Shown here: positions 37,668-45,685 of the stretch, in pieces
Layout of the letters: each line of letters begins with the position of its first letter
How positions within the stretch are numbered: the first letter of the stretch is position 1
DNA from: Paenibacillus hamazuiensis
GTDB taxonomy: Bacteria; Bacillota; Bacilli; Paenibacillales; NBRC-103111
Direction of reading: 5' to 3'
DNA length: 64,000 nt
Assembly (NCBI RefSeq): GCF_023276405.1
Contig: NZ_JALRMO010000001.1
Span: 3,224,001-3,288,000, forward strand
Notes under the pieces: generated by a model
Told to the model about the DNA's origin: nothing
Database searches by the model: none
Seen by the model: the letters and a program-made list of their open reading frames with translations, nothing else
Program-made: the position numbers and the translations under genes

Positions 37668-37762
37668 GTTTAGCAAATCATGCGCAGCTGAATTTTTGCG
37701 GATCACCGAGAGCTCCCTAGGGATAGGCTGCCAGGGCTCCTTTCACTTTTCGGGGAATTGTT
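37668..37762. repeat. Dispersed intergenic repeat type 2, copy 2
   Basis: Shares block order with 7205-7312: TTTAGCAAAT, CGCAGCT, GAATTTTTG, GAT, CCGAGAG, CTCCC and a final TTTCACTTTTCGGGG. As in the first copy it follows a terminator hairpin directly. Confidence 0.5.
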
Positions 37763-37775
37763 CCTTTTCCTCCCC

Positions 37776-38372
37776 TCACACTTCGAGCAGCAGCATTTCA
37801 TGACGCAGCTCCTTCAGCCTTTCCTTGCTCTCCTGAATCGCTTTCAAGTCTCCAGCCTTCAGCGCATCGCTCAGTGTGGCAAGCTCGTAATCAAGCTCCA
37901 GCCTGAGCACCGGGATGCGTTCATCCGGACGTTTGGAACGAAACGCCTGCATCATTTCCTCCACGGTAACAAACGGTTCTTTTTGGAACAGCACCTTATG
38001 CTCCACCCCCGAAATTTCAACCATCCGGATGATTTCGCCGAACATAATATTTTCAATGAGAATTTGTCGGTCCTTGAACCGTTTGACAACCGCGTGGCCC
38101 CGGGTATCGCCGATCATTTTCTCCATAAGCTCTGCCAGCTTTTCATCTTTAAACGAGTAGTTGCCGACGATTTTGTAACGCTCGCCGATGCGTTGAAACT
38201 TCAGCTTCACAAGCTTGCGGCCGGTGCGGATCGAGATGATGAACTGCTGGTCGTTTTCGTTCCAATACAAGGAATAGCCTTCCTGGATCAGCGCTTTTAT
38301 AAAGTTACGGATTAGCCGACGATCGAAACGCAGCTCTAGGTTGCAGTACTCCACTTCATGACTTTTACTCAC
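37776..38372 (-). CDS. Conserved protein of unknown function
   Basis: A 198-residue cytosolic protein with mixed strand-helix pattern: LELRFDRRLIRNFIKALIQE near residue 15, FIISIRTGRKLVKLKF, a central GDTRGHAVVKRFKDRQIL near 90, and a Glu/Leu-rich helical C-terminus ending in RHEMLLLEV. I recognise it as a type seen in Paenibacillus that is sometimes mislabelled as a non-ribosomal peptide synthetase module; no such domain is visible. The GTG at 38372 is used because GGGAGGGG lies six bases upstream. Confidence 0.68.
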   Translation of the reverse strand: MSKSHEVEYCNLELRFDRRLIRNFIKALIQEGYSLYWNENDQQFIISIRTGRKLVKLKFQRIGERYKIVGNYSFKDEKLAELMEKMIGDTRGHAVVKRFKDRQILIENIMFGEIIRMVEISGVEHKVLFQKEPFVTVEEMMQAFRSKRPDERIPVLRLELDYELATLSDALKAGDLKAIQESKERLKELRHEMLLLEV

Positions 38373-38439
38373 GGCAATCCCCTCCCAAGTAGTGTTCCCG
38401 CCAGGCTTTCGCGGCCGATGATTCCGGTTGGACAACTGA

Positions 38440-38800
38440 ATATTTGATGGAATTTTCAGATAATTATCCTTACTCCTATCTTATTATGAATAGTATGATT
38501 TAGCAACTTGGTTTATTGTCTTTTTATTAAAAAAATCGCCTCTTTTTTGACTGCCGATCCCCCCTAAATCCCCCCAACGGGGGGACCCCAGGCGCTCGGG
38601 CGCCCTGGACCCGCCCGAATTGCGCGGCTGCTCGCTTCTAGGTCGCGTTTGTCAGGGCATGGCTTTTTTACCTTCGGATAAAAAGCCTATGCCCTGACAC
38701 GCTGTACTATCGGCACTGGGCTGGGTTAGGCGGTGCGTGCCTCGGGCCCGCGATTGCCCGGGCACGTTTCGGTTGCCGCCGAAACGATGCCGGACTCGCT
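38440..38800 (+). repeat. Dispersed hairpin repeat type 1, copy C
   Basis: The GC core is at 38558-38617 (same CAGGCGCTCGGGCGCCCTGG as copy B). Hairpin one is at 38650-38699: TGTCAGGGCAT with ATGCCCTGACA outside, GGCTTTTT with AAAAAGCC inside. Hairpin two is near 38755-38795: GTTTCGG with CCGAAAC. Relative to copies A and B both strands of the stems have changed together. The rest of the gap up to 39003 shows no gene; 38801-38978 holds nothing I can identify. Confidence 0.8.
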
Positions 38801-38978
38801 TTACGATCGTGTAAGACGATAGAGAGGCAATGGTTCGGGTAATGCCTGAAAGTATGGGCTGAAGCGGATTTGGCCATTGCTTGTTCGAAGGTGTAAGAAA
38901 TACTTGTGAAACCCTGGCCTCGTCAACAACACCGCGTACATCATACATTGACTCTAAATTTGTAACTTCGACGGCCTA

Positions 38979-39002
38979 ACAAAAAAACCCGGCGGGTGCC
39001 GG
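38979..39002 (-). terminator. Terminator of the stalk-domain gene, displaced by IS3 insertion
   Basis: On the minus strand CCCGGC and GCCGGG pair around ACCC, followed by seven T. It belongs logically after the gene ending at 42178, from which it is now separated by the 3.2-kb insertion; the stem base is the insertion site. Confidence 0.8.
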
Positions 39003-39099
39003 GGTGAACTGTGACCCGTAGGATGGACACTTTGAAAAAAGTGCCCTTCTACGGGTCTTTTGTGTTTTAATCATGTTATAAGGAAAGTGAGGGAACGGG

Positions 39100-39522
39100 A
39101 TGAGTAAAAAAATATTCACGGAATTAGAAATGAGGCAATTAGAGAGGAACCCAAATGTCCGTCATGTATCGGAAAAAGCCATTACCTATGAGCCGTCGTT
39201 TAAGTTGGCTGCCGTATTAGCTAATCTGGAAGGAAATACGCCTCAACAGATATTCTTAGAAGCGGGTTTTCATCTTGAGACGATTGGAAATGAGCAACCT
39301 AAACAATGCCTAAAGCGCTGGAGGGCAACATACGCCAATTACGGTGAAACTGGTTTACTGGAGGAACGCCGCGGGAAAGGGTCCCCCGGAAGGCCGTCAG
39401 AGAAGGCATTATCGATTGAGGAACAGTTAAAACGTGCAGAAGCTCGAATCGAGCTTTTAGAGGCAGAGAATGATCTCCTAAAAAAGCTCGAAGCGCTCGA
39501 AAGACAGAAGCGGAAATCCTGA
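39100..39522 (+). CDS. IS3-family transposase OrfA
   Basis: A 140-residue DNA-binding protein with a helix-turn-helix in the region TPQQIFLEAGFHLETIGNEQ near residue 48 and a C-terminal leucine-rich coiled coil (IEELxAENDLLKKLEALE type) that multimerises IS3 transposases. It is followed in the -1 frame by orfB; a slippery A-AAA-AAG at 39480-39486 should yield the OrfAB fusion transposase. Intact start after AAGTGAGGGA. Confidence 0.9.
   Translation: MSKKIFTELEMRQLERNPNVRHVSEKAITYEPSFKLAAVLANLEGNTPQQIFLEAGFHLETIGNEQPKQCLKRWRATYANYGETGLLEERRGKGSPGRPSEKALSIEEQLKRAEARIELLEAENDLLKKLEALERQKRKS
39480..39486 (+). promoter_or_regulatory. Programmed -1 frameshift site of IS3 orfAB
   Basis: CTA AAA AAG in the OrfA frame forms the heptamer A AAA AAG. 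Slipping back one base joins OrfA to the open frame that continues into OrfB ([14 protein letters not shown] then the orfB start). This is the usual IS3 mechanism. Confidence 0.85.
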
Positions 39523-39542
39523 CGTGTTCCGAGCGCTTTCAA

Positions 39543-40487
39543 ATGATTAATTCCACGGTCCGTTTGCATGGCATAAAACGTATGACAAGGTATCTTTGTA
39601 AGCTGCTAGCGGTAAGCTCAAGCGGGTACTATCGCTGGTTGAGCGCGGAAGAAACAAGGCAGAAACGCGAATATAGCGACGAGCAAGACGCTAATCTCAT
39701 CAAAGAACACTTTGTTGCCTTACACGGTAAAGCCGGTGCTCTTGTGATCAAAATGCGGATGGAACAGCGTAGTAACGTGACCATGAACCATAAGAAAATC
39801 CGACGGCTTATGAAGAAATATAATCTCGTGGTCACGATTCGTAGAGCCAATCCGTACCGTAAAATCGCCAAAGCTACCCAAGAGCACGCTACATGTCCGA
39901 ACCTGCTGGAACGTCAATTCGATCAAGGCGAGCCGGATAAAGTATTCCTGACCGATATCACCTACCTGAACTATGGGAACGGTCAGACTGCTTACTTATC
40001 TGTTATAAAGGACGGTTCAACACGCCAAGTGCCTGCTCATTACCTTTCCACGAGTCTAGACGTTTCTTTGTCGATACAAACCTTTGACAGACTCCTAGAA
40101 CATTTAGATGGTAACATTCATCCAGAGGCCATGATTCATTCGGATCAAGGTATCCACTACACTCACCCTACATTTAGGGTAAAGGTGAGCGAGGCAGGCT
40201 TTCGGCAGTCGATGTCTCGAAAGGGAAACTGCTGGGATAATGCATCTATGGAATCATTTTTCGGTCATATGAAGGACGAGCTTGATCTCGCAGAATGCAA
40301 CACTTTGGAGGAGCTCCGGAACCGTGTACAAGAGTATATCGACTTTTACAATTCCGAACGGTACCAATGGACATTAAAAAAGATGACCCCTGATCAATTC
40401 GAGGCCACTGAAAAAGTTCATTCATACGAAAAAGGTACAGTCCTTCTAGAAGGTAGAGGAGGCTGTACCTTTTTTGCCGAATATTAA
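39543..40487 (+). CDS. IS3-family transposase OrfB (integrase catalytic domain), C-terminus altered
   Basis: A 314-residue frame containing the DDE integrase core: TDITYLN near residue 138, SDQGIHYTHP near 200 and the glutamate in NASMESFFGHMKDEL near 235. The genuine protein ends shortly after KKMTPDQF. There the nested element at 40401 cut the gene, and the remaining frame reads 28 foreign residues. The true tail (RSHLLTA and stop) is recognisable after the nested element at 42106. Only about seven native residues are lost, so activity may persist. OrfB would normally be made as an OrfAB fusion. Confidence 0.9.
   Translation: MINSTVRLHGIKRMTRYLCKLLAVSSSGYYRWLSAEETRQKREYSDEQDANLIKEHFVALHGKAGALVIKMRMEQRSNVTMNHKKIRRLMKKYNLVVTIRRANPYRKIAKATQEHATCPNLLERQFDQGEPDKVFLTDITYLNYGNGQTAYLSVIKDGSTRQVPAHYLSTSLDVSLSIQTFDRLLEHLDGNIHPEAMIHSDQGIHYTHPTFRVKVSEAGFRQSMSRKGNCWDNASMESFFGHMKDELDLAECNTLEELRNRVQEYIDFYNSERYQWTLKKMTPDQFEATEKVHSYEKGTVLLEGRGGCTFFAEY
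40392..40400. repeat. Target-site duplication of the nested element, left copy
   Basis: GATCAATTC appears here and again at 42097-42105 on either side of the nested IS1182 element. Joining the two restores the orfB reading frame. Confidence 0.9.
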
Positions 40488-42096
40488 TTCATCACGAAAA
40501 GTGGGTGAGAGTAGATGATTCGGCAGCAACAAACTTTAGTTCTGAGTCCTTACGCGGCACTGTATGACATCGTCGTGCCAAAGGACAATATGCTCCGTCA
40601 AATCAACGAACTGGTGGACTTCACTTTCATATATGAGGAACTGGAAGCAAAATATTGTTTGGATAATGGACGTAACGCCATTGACCCCATTCGCATGTTT
40701 AAATATCTACTACTGAAAGCCATCTTTGAACTATCTGATATCGACATTGTCGAGCGCTCTAAGTATGACCTGTCGTTCAAATATTTTCTAGGCATGGCAC
40801 CGGAGGATCCAGTTATTGACCCGAGTTCCTTGACGAAATTTCGCAAGCTACGGTTAAAGGACATCAAATTGTTGGACATGCTTATCGGGAAGACGGTAGC
40901 CCTCGCCATCGAGCAGAATATCCTGAAAAGTAACTCGATTATCGTTGACGCTACGCATTCGACAGCACGCTACAACCAGAAGTCGCCTCAAGAAATTCTA
41001 CAAGATCGTGCGCGGAAATTACGAAAGGCCGTTTACAGTATGGATGAATCGGCCAAAGCCAAGATGCCAGCAAAGTACACGAGCAACGTACTCGAAGACG
41101 AAATTGAGTATTGCCAAAAACTCGTCGCCTTCATCGAAAATGAATCCGGAATCGCACAAGTGCCGAAAATTCTGGAGCCGCTCAACTTGTTGAAGGAGAC
41201 GGTGGAAGATGACGTCGAACATCTTCGGCTGGCGGCGGATCCGGATGCGCGTGTGGGACATAAGAGCGCAGACTCCGCCTTCTTTGGATACAAAACACAT
41301 CTAGCCATGACCGAGGAACGCATTATTACAGCGGCTATCATTACAACTGGCGAGAAGAATGATGGCAAACAATTGCAGGCACTCATCGAAAAAAGCAAAG
41401 CAGCCGGCATGCAGGTCAAAACTGTCATTGGAGATACCGCGTATTCGGAAAAGGATAATATTTCGTACACGAAGAGCAATGAAATTGAACTCATAGCAAA
41501 ACTCAATCCGCTCATCACGCAAGGCAGCCGAAAGAAGGAAGACGAATTTCTGTTCAACAAAGATGCCGGCATGTACATATGCCCAGCTGGTCATATGGCG
41601 ATCCGAAAGGCTCGTGAGGGCAAAAAAGGTGTCAACCGAAACCAGGCGAATACCTATTATTTTGATGTAGAGCTATGCAAGCGTTGTCCGCTCAAAGAAG
41701 GCTGCTACAAAGAAGGCTCCAAAAGCAAGACATATTCCGTAACCATTAAATCCAATGAACATTTGGAGCAGATGGCCTTCCAAGAGACGGAATACTTCAA
41801 GGAGAAGTCCAAGGAGCGGTACAAAATTGAAGCAAAGAACAGTGAACTTAAACATGGACACGGGTATGATGTTGCCACATCCTCGGGTCTACTTGGCATG
41901 GAAATGCAAGGTGCAATGACCATATTTGCTGTAAATCTTAAGCGAATATTGAAACTGATAGATTGAAAAACACAGCGATTAGACCGATTTAAAGTCTCAA
42001 AAAAGACATCCACCCCCTAAAACAATGGGGTAGATGTCTTTTTTGCAACTAGTAAGAGACGCCTGGAGAATAAAACATAAGTTTTTCAGTGGCCTC
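40401..42096 (+). mobile_element. IS1182-family element nested in IS3 orfB
   Basis: A 1696-bp element with perfect inverted ends GAGGCCACTGAAAAA, flanked by the 9-bp repeat GATCAATTC. It carries one transposase gene. A hairpin near the left end (GGTACAG with CTGTACC, then T-run, 40434-40475) and one near the right (GACATCCACCCC with GGGGTAGATGTC, 42001-42044) look like terminators at both ends. Confidence 0.92.
40515..41966 (+). CDS. IS1182-family transposase (nested copy)
   Basis: A 483-residue DDE transposase in one frame. N-terminal DUF772-like region (NELVDFTFIYEELEAKYCLD); catalytic aspartates in SIIVDATHSTA near residue 145 and VIGDTAYSEKDN near 305; glutamate in RYKIEAKNSELKHGHG near 440. 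A Cys-rich insert (CPAGH, CKRCPLKEGCYK) probably binds zinc. It differs strongly in sequence from the other IS1182-type element in this window. Confidence 0.93.
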   Translation: MIRQQQTLVLSPYAALYDIVVPKDNMLRQINELVDFTFIYEELEAKYCLDNGRNAIDPIRMFKYLLLKAIFELSDIDIVERSKYDLSFKYFLGMAPEDPVIDPSSLTKFRKLRLKDIKLLDMLIGKTVALAIEQNILKSNSIIVDATHSTARYNQKSPQEILQDRARKLRKAVYSMDESAKAKMPAKYTSNVLEDEIEYCQKLVAFIENESGIAQVPKILEPLNLLKETVEDDVEHLRLAADPDARVGHKSADSAFFGYKTHLAMTEERIITAAIITTGEKNDGKQLQALIEKSKAAGMQVKTVIGDTAYSEKDNISYTKSNEIELIAKLNPLITQGSRKKEDEFLFNKDAGMYICPAGHMAIRKAREGKKGVNRNQANTYYFDVELCKRCPLKEGCYKEGSKSKTYSVTIKSNEHLEQMAFQETEYFKEKSKERYKIEAKNSELKHGHGYDVATSSGLLGMEMQGAMTIFAVNLKRILKLID

Positions 42097-42177
42097 GATC
42101 AATTCAGAAGTCATCTTTTGACAGCTTAGGTTCTTTTTCAATCGTCCACTTTATGGGTCACAGTTCAGGGGATGGGA

Positions 42178-43110
42178 TTATTGCTGGGTATCCGTATTGG
42201 AGTCGGAGCCCGTCTTGGACTGGCTTTCGCGGAGAGCGGCCTGGCTCTGCAAGTCGATCAGTTCCCCTGCGTTTACGGTGAACTGCTCTTTATCGTACAT
42301 TTCGAAGCGCAGCGACAGACGGACGCGGATCAATCTGTTATTGGTCCTCGTCCCGTCGGTCCAGTAGCCGTTTTGGTAAAACAAATAGTCGTATGTATTT
42401 TCTTCAGGCAGAGCATCCACGATAATCGGCCTATTGGAAAAGCTGACATTTTTGATTTTGGCGTTTAATGTGTTTTTGATATGCGTCTGGATCGCTTCGA
42501 TTTTGTTCGGGTTCGTTTCGCCGGTAACCACGTAGCTCCCGCGATTTCTGCCGTTCGACGAAACGGGCGCATTATTTTTTTTGCGAAGCTCCTGCTCGCT
42601 GACATACAGATCCTGCGTATATTTCTCCTTCACGATCGGAAGGCCGGTTAAATCCATCCCCATCCGCTTCACGTCCTTCAGACGCCAGTATTTGTTGTTT
42701 GTTCCGGACGAAGCTTTTTCATTGTATATGGTCAGAGCGGGATATTCGGCACCGAGGTAGTTATACCACCCGGCGTTCGGGCTGCTCATGACGATCTCTT
42801 CATAGTCGGGATTCGTTATGGGCTGCTCCTCATACATTCGGCTGTTGATGTAGATCGTTTTCGTTTCGCCCTTAAACAAAATACTCGCGCCGAGCAGATT
42901 GCCCAGTTCCTTGATTGGCAAATAACTGGACCCGTCATAAATGAGCGTGTCATGCTCCAGCTTTACCGGCTTGCCGTCAAGCACAATGTTGTAATCGGGA
43001 CGCAAATACGCGTCTACTTTTCTCAAAATATCTTCCGCATAAACGCCCGCCGTAAAAGTCGTTGCGAGCAGCGAGCTGAGCGCTGCGATTCGCCATATCC
43101 GTTTTCGCAT
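42178..43110 (-). CDS. Secreted stalk-domain (copper amine oxidase N-terminal-like) protein
   Basis: A 310-residue exported protein. Residues 1-25 are a signal peptide (RIAALSSLLATTFTAGVYA). Residues 38-92 form a stalk domain of the copper-amine-oxidase N-terminal type (VLDGKPVKLEHDTLIYDGSS, then YLPIKELGNLLGA), common on Paenibacillus surface proteins. The C-terminal part is unfamiliar, ending in a Ser/Thr/Gln-rich tail. The stop is intact but the terminator lies 3.2 kb away beyond the IS3 insertion. GAAAGGATCG precedes the ATG. Confidence 0.75.
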   Translation of the reverse strand: MRKRIWRIAALSSLLATTFTAGVYAEDILRKVDAYLRPDYNIVLDGKPVKLEHDTLIYDGSSYLPIKELGNLLGASILFKGETKTIYINSRMYEEQPITNPDYEEIVMSSPNAGWYNYLGAEYPALTIYNEKASSGTNNKYWRLKDVKRMGMDLTGLPIVKEKYTQDLYVSEQELRKKNNAPVSSNGRNRGSYVVTGETNPNKIEAIQTHIKNTLNAKIKNVSFSNRPIIVDALPEENTYDYLFYQNGYWTDGTRTNNRLIRVRLSLRFEMYDKEQFTVNAGELIDLQSQAALRESQSKTGSDSNTDTQQ

Positions 43111-43230
43111 CGGATCGATCCTTTCTTGGAAAGTAAGTAGAAATCTACAAATTCAATTACTTACATGATACGGCATTTTTCGCATTTTGTCCCGCATCCG
43201 AAGAAAGAAATCGTCCTCAAGCAGCAAAAA

Positions 43231-43275
43231 AAGGAGCGCCGGCGGCCCATATTGGCTGCGCGGACGCTCCGTTTT
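43231..43275 (-). terminator. Terminator at the end of the heparinase operon
   Basis: GGAGCG and CGCTCC pair as the base of a longer GC-rich stem, followed by seven T on the minus strand. It lies about 30 bases past the stop of the gene at 43301. Confidence 0.85.
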
Positions 43276-43300
43276 ACCGGCCTGCCGGGGCGGCCCCGGG

Positions 43301-45613
43301 TTAATACGCCTTTGGCACCTCCACCTTCCGTGTAACGCCGTTTTCGGTAAAATAAATGTGCACGCCGTGATCCTGATCGTCCAGGAAAAACGACACATAT
43401 TTGCTGTCGCCCTTACGGATCGGCACAAGCAGCGTGGCGATCCGGTGACTGCGCGCTTCGCGGGCGGATGCGGTCAAATGCCATTCGCGCGGCAATCCTT
43501 CGATTTCACCCGGATCGGCATCGGCAAATTCGTCCGTCTGGGATAACGCCAGGTCGCCGGAGGAGCAGTATACGAAACGTCCGTCCATATCGGCTTTTTG
43601 GCCCTCCACGCGGAACGTTTGCCCTTCGAGATTCATCCGGTGAGGAGTATGGAACAGCCAATCCAGACGTCCGGGCCGGGACAAATCGACCTGGTCGACG
43701 ATGACGGCGTACGACTGGTCGAAGAAATATATTTCCCGCACATAGCGGTCCAAATAAGGCACATTTTCCTTGTAGGCTTCGGTCGCGTTGCAGCGGGAAT
43801 AGCTGTAATGCGCGTGCGATTCGACCGCTTCGACGACGCCTTTGGCCGCCATTTGCAGCGTTTTATCGCGGCCTGCATACTGCCCCTTGCCGTCGATCAA
43901 TATGTTGTTGGTCGAACGTGTCTGCCGGCGCCAATTCATATGCATCGTGCTGCCGAAAGCGACATAATGGCCGCTCTCTATGGCGAGAGGTTCGCCGAAC
44001 GCATGCAGCAGGAAGCCGTTTTGATCGCCGTGGCTGTGGCTGACGGAGCCGTACCAGCTGCTCTTGGTCAACAGCATAATATGGTCCTGCGGCCGATCCA
44101 TGTTCGCATGGAAGGCGACCCAGCCGATATCGCGGAACCATTTGACTTTCTCAATCGCAGTCGGCGCTACCGGCTCCACAGCCGGGTAATCGTGGCGGTA
44201 CACCATATCGTCGAAACGGAAATCCCACCAGCCGTAGTTGTAAAACTTCATCTCCGAATCGGTGTCCGTCTCTTTCACCCGCTCGTAATACCATTGATAC
44301 AAGCCGTTCCCGGTCACTCCCGCAAACTGGCGGACGTTGAAGCCGGTTTTCAGGCTGACCGGATCGCCAAGCGTCGATTGGTCGCCGAAGCTGCAGCGAA
44401 TCGTATCCGGACTGAAGCAGTACAGTGGAAAATCGCCGGTTTTTTGGAAAAACGGCCGCTCGTAAAAGTTGATGCCCGTATATTTTTTCAGCAGGTTCAT
44501 CGCCTCGGTCACAAACGCCATGCCCGTCGTCCAGTACATCGGGCCTTCCGCCCAGCCCCCGTCGATGCCGCCCCATGGCGAGTACAGACAAGCGTAATAC
44601 TCCAGCGTGTAATCAAGCCACTCCCTGGCCTTCTCCTCTTCCCCGAACATCGCAATACAGCAGGGCACAAGCACGGACGACAGCGAACGGACAGCGTGGC
44701 TGTCGAACGGTACCTGGTGAATTTTCGAACGTTCAATTACGTGAAAGGCAACCTGCGCCGTTCGCTTCAGAAGATTGTCCCGCACCTGCTCCCGCTCTTC
44801 CGCCGTCAAATACGCGTACAGCCAGTCGTAACCCCAGGCTAACGCGCCGGCGATGCGGAACGCCGCTTCATCGTTGTAGTCGCGGGAAGTCGTACCGTCG
44901 ATTTCCCAAGTAAGGACATGGAGCAGCCAGGATTTGGCCCGCTCGATCAGCTTGTCATCATCCAACACGACGCCGGCGACGGCAAGATGCCGGATTGCGT
45001 ACAGCGTCTCCTGACAGTCCATATACATTTGCCGCCACAGCTTGGCGACCCGTTTGTTGTCCGGGTAACGCTTCGGTTCCGCTATTGGCTCCCGGTCGAT
45101 CCACGGCTTTACGGATCGCTCGTAAAAGACATCCCAGCCGCAGTAGGCCGGGTCCATCTTGACCTTGCTCTTGAACGTTTCGAGTTCATCCGCTTGCAGC
45201 CACAGGCGCGGATGCGTCAGCTTCACGCCGCCGTATCTTTCGGGTCGCGCGGGAAGCGGCGTTTCCGTAAGACCCTCGGGCACGGTAAAGGAGCGTGTCC
45301 GGCTCCACGCGGTACGTTCGTAACCGGCACCGCCGGGTGTGTCGGACTCCAGCAAAGCGTAGCGCCAGTAATACGTACCCGGCGGCAAGGCCCGATCCGG
45401 AGTGTAAAAATTATATGGTATCGGCTCGATCGTAACCGTGTCTTCGCTGGAGAAATCGGCCGATTTCGATATTTGCAGCGCATATCTGTCGTGCTCGAGT
45501 TTAGCCGGTATCCAGGTAAACCGCGGCGGATTTTCAAGAAGCCGGGTTTGTTCGTTCGGTTCGTACTGCACGGTCAAAATGCCGCTTTGCGGCTCGTACA
45601 ACGGTTTGCTCAC
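43301..45613 (-). CDS. Heparinase II/III-family polysaccharide lyase-like protein with N-terminal DUF4962-type domain
   Basis: A 770-residue protein without a clear signal peptide. Residues 1-125 form a beta-sandwich-like region (FTWIPAKLEHDRYALQISKS) recalling DUF4962. A helical toroid follows (about 130-470), with GGIDGGWAEGPMYW near residue 345, then a C-terminal beta domain starting with SVSHSHGDQNGFLLHAFG near 525. The toroid plus beta-sheet layout is that of PL12/15/21-type lyases that cleave uronic-acid polymers. The exact substrate is not readable. It lies downstream of another heparinase-fold gene. Confidence 0.85.
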   Translation of the reverse strand: MSKPLYEPQSGILTVQYEPNEQTRLLENPPRFTWIPAKLEHDRYALQISKSADFSSEDTVTIEPIPYNFYTPDRALPPGTYYWRYALLESDTPGGAGYERTAWSRTRSFTVPEGLTETPLPARPERYGGVKLTHPRLWLQADELETFKSKVKMDPAYCGWDVFYERSVKPWIDREPIAEPKRYPDNKRVAKLWRQMYMDCQETLYAIRHLAVAGVVLDDDKLIERAKSWLLHVLTWEIDGTTSRDYNDEAAFRIAGALAWGYDWLYAYLTAEEREQVRDNLLKRTAQVAFHVIERSKIHQVPFDSHAVRSLSSVLVPCCIAMFGEEEKAREWLDYTLEYYACLYSPWGGIDGGWAEGPMYWTTGMAFVTEAMNLLKKYTGINFYERPFFQKTGDFPLYCFSPDTIRCSFGDQSTLGDPVSLKTGFNVRQFAGVTGNGLYQWYYERVKETDTDSEMKFYNYGWWDFRFDDMVYRHDYPAVEPVAPTAIEKVKWFRDIGWVAFHANMDRPQDHIMLLTKSSWYGSVSHSHGDQNGFLLHAFGEPLAIESGHYVAFGSTMHMNWRRQTRSTNNILIDGKGQYAGRDKTLQMAAKGVVEAVESHAHYSYSRCNATEAYKENVPYLDRYVREIYFFDQSYAVIVDQVDLSRPGRLDWLFHTPHRMNLEGQTFRVEGQKADMDGRFVYCSSGDLALSQTDEFADADPGEIEGLPREWHLTASAREARSHRIATLLVPIRKGDSKYVSFFLDDQDHGVHIYFTENGVTRKVEVPKAY

Positions 45614-45685
45614 GTTGCTTCACTCCATCCCGCTAATAATGATGATTTGATAAAATGAATGTTTGTTCCGCTTGCCGGGCAAATC

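Larger units (their letters stand above)
39004..42167 (+). mobile_element. IS3-family element carrying a nested IS1182 element
   Basis: The ends TGAACTGTGACCC (39004) and its complement GGGTCACAGTTCA (ending 42167) are inverted repeats that continue imperfectly inward. The flanks are a 4-bp GGGG repeat (39000-39003 and 42168-42171), the target duplication size expected for IS3. Without the nested element and its 9-bp repeat the IS3 is about 1459 bp. It carries orfA and orfB in the usual -1 frame relation. Confidence 0.92.

Noticed and set aside
38652-38948. Minus-strand open frame of 98 codons in the repeat region before the IS3 element
   Set aside because: It crosses the hairpin repeat copy C, has no recognisable domain or ribosome site and no homologous feel.
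40401-40487. The last 28 codons of the annotated orfB frame as a genuine C-terminus
   Set aside because: The 9-bp direct repeat and inverted ends show they belong to the nested element. The true orfB ending is on its far side.
42097-42160. Separate gene in the segment between the nested element and the IS3 right end
   Set aside because: It is simply the end of IS3 orfB (RSHLLTA and stop) plus the terminal inverted repeat, separated by the insertion.
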